From contig NZ_JOBF01000005.1 in NCBI RefSeq assembly GCF_000718635.1, positions 197,754 to 261,753 on the forward strand: a DNA stretch of 64,000 nucleotides, read 5' to 3'. Position numbers and translations under genes: made by a program. The notes under the pieces were generated by a model that ran no database searches, had not been told where the DNA came from, and saw nothing but the letters and a program-made list of their open reading frames with translations. This stretch comes from Streptomyces varsoviensis (GTDB lineage Bacteria; Actinomycetota; Actinomycetes; Streptomycetales; Streptomycetaceae). Shown here piece by piece: positions 59,646 through 64,000 of this stretch (position 1 is its first letter; each line of letters starts with the position of its first letter).

Positions 59646-61583
59646 TCACCGCACGTGGACCCACCGCGCCTGCGACGGCGTGCCCCGCCCGTCCGTGATG
59701 AAGAGCATGTACCAGCCGCGCGGCACCAGCGCCTGGTCCCGCGGCACCGTCACCTTCAGCCTGCCGCCGTGCCGTTCGGTCGCCAGCGCGATGGAGCGCT
59801 GCTCGACGTCGGTGGCGTGGGTGACCGCGCTCGGCCGCATGAGCCGCGCCTTCTGTACGGAGGCCTTGGCCGGAACGGCGAACTCCGCCGAGCCGCCGCG
59901 CCGCACCTCCGTCGGCCCCGCGCCGAGCTTCGGCCGCGTACGCCCGTACAGATACGGCGGGGTGTAGACCTCGATGCGCTTCTCGAAGGCGGCGACGGTG
60001 GTGTTCGCCCGGTCCGCGAAGAGCGGGTTGGAGCCGAACACCGCGATCCGCCCGTCCGGCAGCAGCATCGCCTCGGAGTGGTAGTCCCGCCCCACCTCCG
60101 GGTCGGCGGCCGGCCGGAACGAGCGGCGCGCCGGGTCGTAGAACTGCGCCTTGTGGATGTCGCTCGCCCCCTTGCCCCGGTAGTCCTTCGAGCCGCCCGT
60201 GGTGAAGACGGAGTCGTCCGGCGCGAGCACGGCGTTCAGATACCGGGTGCCCCGCCCCAGCCCGGGCCCGGGGCGGAAGACCGGATCGTCCTCGGAGAGG
60301 TCCGCGACGGCCGTACGCCCCGTGGAGCGGTGCGACTCGCCGACGCCCCCGCCACCGAAGATCATCACCTTCTGGCGCTGGGCGGGCGGCAGCAGCACGG
60401 ACGTCGACGTCTCGGTCTGGTCGTTGTCCCGCAGCCCCGGCACCGGCTTGAAGGTGTTCGCGTCCGGGTTCCACAGCCCCGGCCGCCGGCCCTTGTCCGC
60501 GGGCCCGTACCCGGCGTTCGACCCCGAGTAGAAGAGATTGCCGCCCTTGGTGAGGAAGAGCGCCGGATAGGTCGGGAAATACCGGTGCGGCCCGGTGGAC
60601 CACTTCTTCGACTTCGGGTCGTAGATCTCGTTGTCCCCCGGAATGATCTCGCCCATGTCGTCGAGCCCGGATACGGCCAGCACCTTGCCGTTCTTGAGCG
60701 TCACCAAGGTGGGGTACCAGCGGGCCTCGGCCATCGAGTCGACGGGAATGTACCGCTCGGCGATCGGGTCGAACTCGTACGCCTCCTTCAGCCCCTGGAA
60801 ATCCTTCTTGTCCAGGCCGAGCTTGGTGGCCAGACCGTAGTGGTTACGGGCGTCCGCGCCCTTCTCGCCCACGATCTCGTACTGCGCGGCCGCGTTGGCG
60901 ATCCCCTTCTCGCCCTTCGCCTTGGCCTCCACGAAGACCCGGGCCTGCCCGGCGGTGACGGTGACCTTCGCCTTCTTGCCCTTCCCCCGCTTGGCGAATT
61001 TCTTCTCCGCGCGGGGCACGAGGACATTGACCTGGGAGACGTACTCCTGACCGCTCGGCCCCCGGAACACCGTGCCCTTGGGGAGCGTCTTCGGGGCGTC
61101 GGGGTCCTCGTTCTTCACGACCATCGCGCCGCCGGCCCGCGTGACATCGCCCTCCAGCTTCTCGTACCGCGCGGTGCCGCCCGCCACGAGGAGATTGCCG
61201 TCGGGGAGCTGCGCGTGCCCGCCGCAGAACATGTCCTTCGGAGTGTCGATCTCCTTGAACGTGTTCTTGACCGGGTCCCACAGAACGCTCTGGAACGTGC
61301 CCGCCTTGAAGTTCTTCTCGTCGTTCCCGGACCCCGCGATCAGCAGCACCTTGCCGGTGTGCAGCAACGCCGCGTGAATCGCGTTGATCTGGTACTGCTT
61401 CGGCACGTCGACCAGATCCCAGTGGCCGTAACGCGCCATGTACTCGGGCTTGTTGATCGTGTAGTCGTGGTACGCGCTCTCGGCGAAACCATAAACGGCC
61501 GGGGCGTTCATGCCGCCGAGCACCACCACGGCCGCGGCGCCGAATGCCAGCTTCCGCGTGCGTGAACTGGGACGGTACTTCAC
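59646..61583 (-). CDS. glxA: Copper-radical oxidase GlxA (galactose-oxidase-like)
   Basis: 645 aa. A membrane-anchoring N-terminus (KLAFGAAAVVVLGGMNAPAV) leads to a kelch beta-propeller. Predicted active-site residues by family position: Cys120 in DMFCGGHAQLPDG with Tyr269 in KEAYEFDP (thioether cofactor), Trp289 in ARWYPTL, and Tyr-His in GRDYHSEAMLLPDGR. The last His is in the C-terminal DUF1929 domain. It oxidises sugars of the CslA-made glycan at hyphal tips. Its start overlaps the cslA stop (ATGA), so the pair is co-translated. Confidence 0.94.
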   Translation of the reverse strand: MKYRPSSRTRKLAFGAAAVVVLGGMNAPAVYGFAESAYHDYTINKPEYMARYGHWDLVDVPKQYQINAIHAALLHTGKVLLIAGSGNDEKNFKAGTFQSVLWDPVKNTFKEIDTPKDMFCGGHAQLPDGNLLVAGGTARYEKLEGDVTRAGGAMVVKNEDPDAPKTLPKGTVFRGPSGQEYVSQVNVLVPRAEKKFAKRGKGKKAKVTVTAGQARVFVEAKAKGEKGIANAAAQYEIVGEKGADARNHYGLATKLGLDKKDFQGLKEAYEFDPIAERYIPVDSMAEARWYPTLVTLKNGKVLAVSGLDDMGEIIPGDNEIYDPKSKKWSTGPHRYFPTYPALFLTKGGNLFYSGSNAGYGPADKGRRPGLWNPDANTFKPVPGLRDNDQTETSTSVLLPPAQRQKVMIFGGGGVGESHRSTGRTAVADLSEDDPVFRPGPGLGRGTRYLNAVLAPDDSVFTTGGSKDYRGKGASDIHKAQFYDPARRSFRPAADPEVGRDYHSEAMLLPDGRIAVFGSNPLFADRANTTVAAFEKRIEVYTPPYLYGRTRPKLGAGPTEVRRGGSAEFAVPAKASVQKARLMRPSAVTHATDVEQRSIALATERHGGRLKVTVPRDQALVPRGWYMLFITDGRGTPSQARWVHVR

Positions 61584-63613
61584 TGCGCTCCTCCCTTGCC
61601 CGCTGCTGTCTCCTCGCGTCCCGCCCGCCCCGCCATCGCCGGAACCCGATTACTGCTCGTCTGCGATTCCCCCATCCGGCTCCCCCGGCGCGCTTTTCCC
61701 GGCATGCTCCGCGCCCCCTCATCCCCCGCCGCCCCGATGCCCGGCGTTCCGATGCCCGCTGCCCCGCCGCCCGCTGCCACGGCGCCCGGTCCCGCGTCCG
61801 CCTCCGCCCGCTGCCGCTCCTGGCGCCGTTGCCGTACGAGCGCGAGCAGCCACAGCGCCGCCGGGGCCAGGGCGATCACCGTGGCGATCACCGCCCAGGT
61901 GACCATCGCGACATGGGTATGGCCGAGGAATACGGAGGCGACGACCGAGCCGCCGAACAGGGCCGCCCATCCCAGATGCGTGGAGAACGTCCGGACCCGG
62001 TCGGGGCTGGCCGAATCGCCCTTCGAGGTGACGACGAAACCCGCCTTGCGCCGCAGCACCGCACCGACCAGCGAACGCGCGTACAGGGGCGCCGCCAGCG
62101 CCGACATCGCCATCCCGGCCGCCCCCGAAGAACCCTCCGGCTCATGCGGGCTGACATTGTGCCGGCGATTCCACAGATAGAGGCCGATCTGCAGCGCCGC
62201 GGCATCGCTGTAGAGCATCATCCACATCTGCGACTCGATACGGATTCCCGAGGCCCCGAGCCCCAGGAACAGCGCGCAGGACACCCCGCCGAGAATCCAG
62301 TTCACCGCGGTCATCGGGTAGTACGTGACGAGCAGCCCGTAATTGAGCAGCCGCCCCGGCGACAGGGTGCGCGCCGCCCGCCAGAACTGCCGAAATAGGG
62401 TCTCGTACGTGCCGCGGCTCCAGCGCAGTTGCTGATTGAAGAAGTCCGTCCAGGTGGAGGGCCCTTCCCCCACGGCCAGCACATCGGGCGTGTAGACCGA
62501 ACGCCACCGCTCCCCCGTCCGCGGATTGCGCTGCCGGTGGATCTCCAGCCCCGTCGCCATGTCCTCGGTGATCGAGTCGAACAACCCCCCGACCTGCCGG
62601 AGCGCGCTCACCCGCACACAGTTGTTGGTCCCGACGAACATCGGGGCCCCATACGCGTTCCCCGCCCGCTGAATGAGCGCGTGGAAAAGGAACTGCTGGC
62701 TCTCCGACGCCTTGGCCACCGTGGAGTCGTAATTCCCGTACACCTGCGGACCGACGACGAACGCCACATCCGGATCACGGAAGTAGCCGAGCATCCGCTC
62801 CAGGAATTCCGGCAGCGGCACATGGTCGGTGTCGACACAGGCCATGAACTCATAGTCCGAACCGTGCGCGTCGAGCCACGAGTTGTAGTTGCCGTGTTTG
62901 GTCTTCGCCCGAAAGGCCCCGCTGGGCTGGTTCCACTTCTCCACGCCCTTGCGCGAGAAGTGCCGGACCCCCAGCTCCGCGCACATGCGCCGCACGTCCG
63001 GGTCGTTCCCCTCGTCCAGCAGCCAGACGTGCAGCGTCCCGTCGTGGCGCAGCCGCGTCGCGCCCTCCAGCGTGGCGCGCAGCATGTCCATCGGCTCCTT
63101 GCCGGGGACGAAACTCGTCAGGAACGCCACCCGGGTGCCGGACTCGGCGGTCACCGGAATGGGGTCACGGGCGACCAGCGTGGCATGGGCGTTGGAGACG
63201 ACGTTGACGAACCGGAACGTCTCCAGGAGCCCGATGGAGACCAGCATCACCCAGTCGGCCGCGGTCTCCCAGCCGGCGACATACGGCCGGTGCACCCAGT
63301 GATCCGGCCGGACCAGCCACACCAGAAGCACGAGGGAGACGATGGGCGCCGCGGTCAGCAGCAGCGCGGTACGCACCCGATGCGCCCCACGCCCGAGAAG
63401 GCTGTGATAGCGCACCCGGTACGGCGCGTCACCCGTACGGTCGGGTTCGGTGAGCGGTCCCGCCAACCGGCTGAAACGCTCATAGTCATAGCTCTGACCG
63501 TGGCCTTGGCCCCGTGCCGCCTCCTGGCCGCCCCCATGGGCAGCGGCAGGAGCCGGGATGCGCCGGCGCTGAGGGTCCTTGTCTCGGTGGGCAGTTCTCT
63601 GTGTGGTGGGCAC
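61580..63613 (-). CDS. cslA: Cellulose-synthase-like glycosyltransferase CslA
   Basis: 677 aa, GT2 family. Helices near the N-terminus (ALLLTAAPIVSLVLLVWLV, WVMLVSIGLLETF) frame a catalytic domain with VAFLTSFVPGKEP, FMACVDTDHVPLPEF (DxD), FDSITEDMATGLE (TED, base) and FFNQQLRWSRGTY (QxxRW). More helices and an Arg/Gly-rich tail follow. It polymerises a beta-1,4-glucan at growing tips. GTG 63613 is the start. It is translated just before glxA, and two 12-bp direct repeats lie 70-150 bp upstream. Confidence 0.95.
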   Translation of the reverse strand: MPTTQRTAHRDKDPQRRRIPAPAAAHGGGQEAARGQGHGQSYDYERFSRLAGPLTEPDRTGDAPYRVRYHSLLGRGAHRVRTALLLTAAPIVSLVLLVWLVRPDHWVHRPYVAGWETAADWVMLVSIGLLETFRFVNVVSNAHATLVARDPIPVTAESGTRVAFLTSFVPGKEPMDMLRATLEGATRLRHDGTLHVWLLDEGNDPDVRRMCAELGVRHFSRKGVEKWNQPSGAFRAKTKHGNYNSWLDAHGSDYEFMACVDTDHVPLPEFLERMLGYFRDPDVAFVVGPQVYGNYDSTVAKASESQQFLFHALIQRAGNAYGAPMFVGTNNCVRVSALRQVGGLFDSITEDMATGLEIHRQRNPRTGERWRSVYTPDVLAVGEGPSTWTDFFNQQLRWSRGTYETLFRQFWRAARTLSPGRLLNYGLLVTYYPMTAVNWILGGVSCALFLGLGASGIRIESQMWMMLYSDAAALQIGLYLWNRRHNVSPHEPEGSSGAAGMAMSALAAPLYARSLVGAVLRRKAGFVVTSKGDSASPDRVRTFSTHLGWAALFGGSVVASVFLGHTHVAMVTWAVIATVIALAPAALWLLALVRQRRQERQRAEADAGPGAVAAGGGAAGIGTPGIGAAGDEGARSMPGKARRGSRMGESQTSSNRVPAMAGRAGREETAAGKGGAQ

Positions 63614-63684
63614 GGCATCCCCACGTCCTTCTCCTGCCCCAAATGGGCAGAAAATAGAATAATGGCGAAGGAAAGATAACGAAC

Positions 63685-63765
63685 CTGACCGACCATCAGG
63701 ACGTAGGACGAACCCCCGGCGTGGCGTGAGTCACACGAAAGGCCGTAGAACGTCTGACCGACCAT
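63685..63765 (-). repeat. 12-bp direct repeats upstream of cslA
   Basis: CTGACCGACCAT occurs at 63685-63696 and 63754-63765, 69 bp apart, in the AT-richer leader of cslA (63614-63871, no gene). They could be regulator sites. The spacing is about six and a half helical turns. Confidence 0.5.
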
Positions 63766-63871
63766 GGACCACCGCGCCGGCCGACCACCGGACCCGCTCC
63801 ACAGCTCCCCCAGGGGAGGCGAGCCGGAGCCACCCCTCAGCTCTCAGCCATTACCCCGTGAACGCAAAAAT

Positions 63872-63909
63872 GCCGGTGTCCCGGACCATCACTGGTCCGG
63901 AACACCGGC
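63872..63909 (-). terminator. rRNA operon terminator
   Basis: GCCGGTGTCCCGGACCA and TGGTCCGGAACACCGGC form a 17-bp stem (one G-T) with the loop TCAC, flanked by AAAAAT and TAAAAAT tracts. Read on the minus strand, it follows 5S rRNA and ends in a T-run, so it is a strong intrinsic terminator. The A/T tracts on both sides would also stop transcripts from cslA's side. Confidence 0.92.
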
Positions 63910-63917
63910 TAAAAATT

Positions 63918-64000
63918 GTTCGGCGGCGTCCTACTCTCCCACAGGGTCCCCCCTGCAGTACCATCGGCGCTGAAAGGCTTAGCTTCCGGGTTCGGAATGT
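63918..64000 (-). rRNA. rrf: 5S ribosomal RNA, 3' part (5' end beyond window)
   Basis: The reverse complement reads ACATTCCGAACCCGGAAGCT, then AAGCCTTTCAGCGCCGATGG, and ends GTAGGACGCCGCCGAAC, which is the actinomycete 5S sequence. About 83 nt of about 120 are present. The gene is on the minus strand, so 23S and 16S should lie to the right of the window. A terminator hairpin follows directly. Confidence 0.95.

Noticed and set aside
63764..63973. 69-codon plus-strand frame at the right end
   Set aside because: It runs through the rRNA terminator and antisense to the 5S gene.
1..64000. CRISPR arrays and tRNA genes
   Set aside because: None of the repeats shows regular short direct repeats with unique spacers, and no tRNA cloverleaf with a T-loop GGTTCRANTCC was found. 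The GGTTCGGTGAC motif at 22616 is part of a simple hairpin.

Overview
This is chromosomal DNA of a high-GC actinomycete, almost certainly a Streptomyces. Support for this comes from the very high GC content with G/C third positions, frequent GTG starts, leaderless promoters, 11-bp PhoP-type direct repeats before pstS, and typical Streptomyces families (DUF2516, SCO6880-type, csl/glxA, ECF42, CsoR). Coding density is moderate. The spacers and some genes carry an unusual number of GC-rich minisatellite-like repeats.

Layout. 1-21.8 kb: a patchwork of small metabolic and regulatory units. These are an asparaginase tail; an Eis-type acetyltransferase; divergent soxR and an FMN reductase with a SoxR-like box between them; a B3/B4-domain protein; a CopD-like membrane protein; diaminopropionate ammonia-lyase with a divergent LysR regulator; a YciI/DGPF protein with an ECF42 sigma factor and an ECF42-like promoter; an MBL hydrolase with a divergent LysR; an APH-like kinase; a MarR regulator divergent from an alpha/beta hydrolase; a second hydrolase with its TetR; and small secreted proteins. 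Two long spacers (4.6-6.0 and 7.0-8.5 kb) are filled with imperfect tandem repeats.

21.8-24.8 kb: a scar-like island. It holds gene fragments, a 74-bp nearly perfect inverted repeat flanking a Tat-exported hydrolase, and the C-terminal remnant of a Mu/TnsB-type transposase.

24.8-30 kb: an XRE regulator with an HBHA-like protein, DUF2516, a receiver-SpoIIE phosphatase, a macrodomain protein and a NlpC/P60 hydrolase.

30.2-38 kb: the phosphate region. A four-unit PHO box drives pstS; three hairpins separate pstS from pstCAB. pitH and a DUF47/PhoU-like gene lie convergent to this operon, and csoR with its operator follows.

38-42 kb: a lipoprotein, a small leaderless gene, a berberine-bridge-type flavoprotein and a PAP2 phosphatase.

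42-52.7 kb: a chromosomal type IV secretion-like locus. It has a lytic transglycosylase/NlpC hydrolase, a Ser/Thr kinase, and a forward operon of VirB2-, VirB8-, VirB6-, VirB3/SCO6880-, VirB4- and VirD4-like proteins. No relaxase is visible.

52.7-64 kb: a serine hydrolase, a GNAT-histidine kinase-response regulator operon, a D-2-hydroxyacid dehydrogenase, and the tip-glycan cluster (GH6 glucanase convergent with glxA and cslA). The window closes on the 3' end and terminator of an rRNA operon (5S, minus strand).
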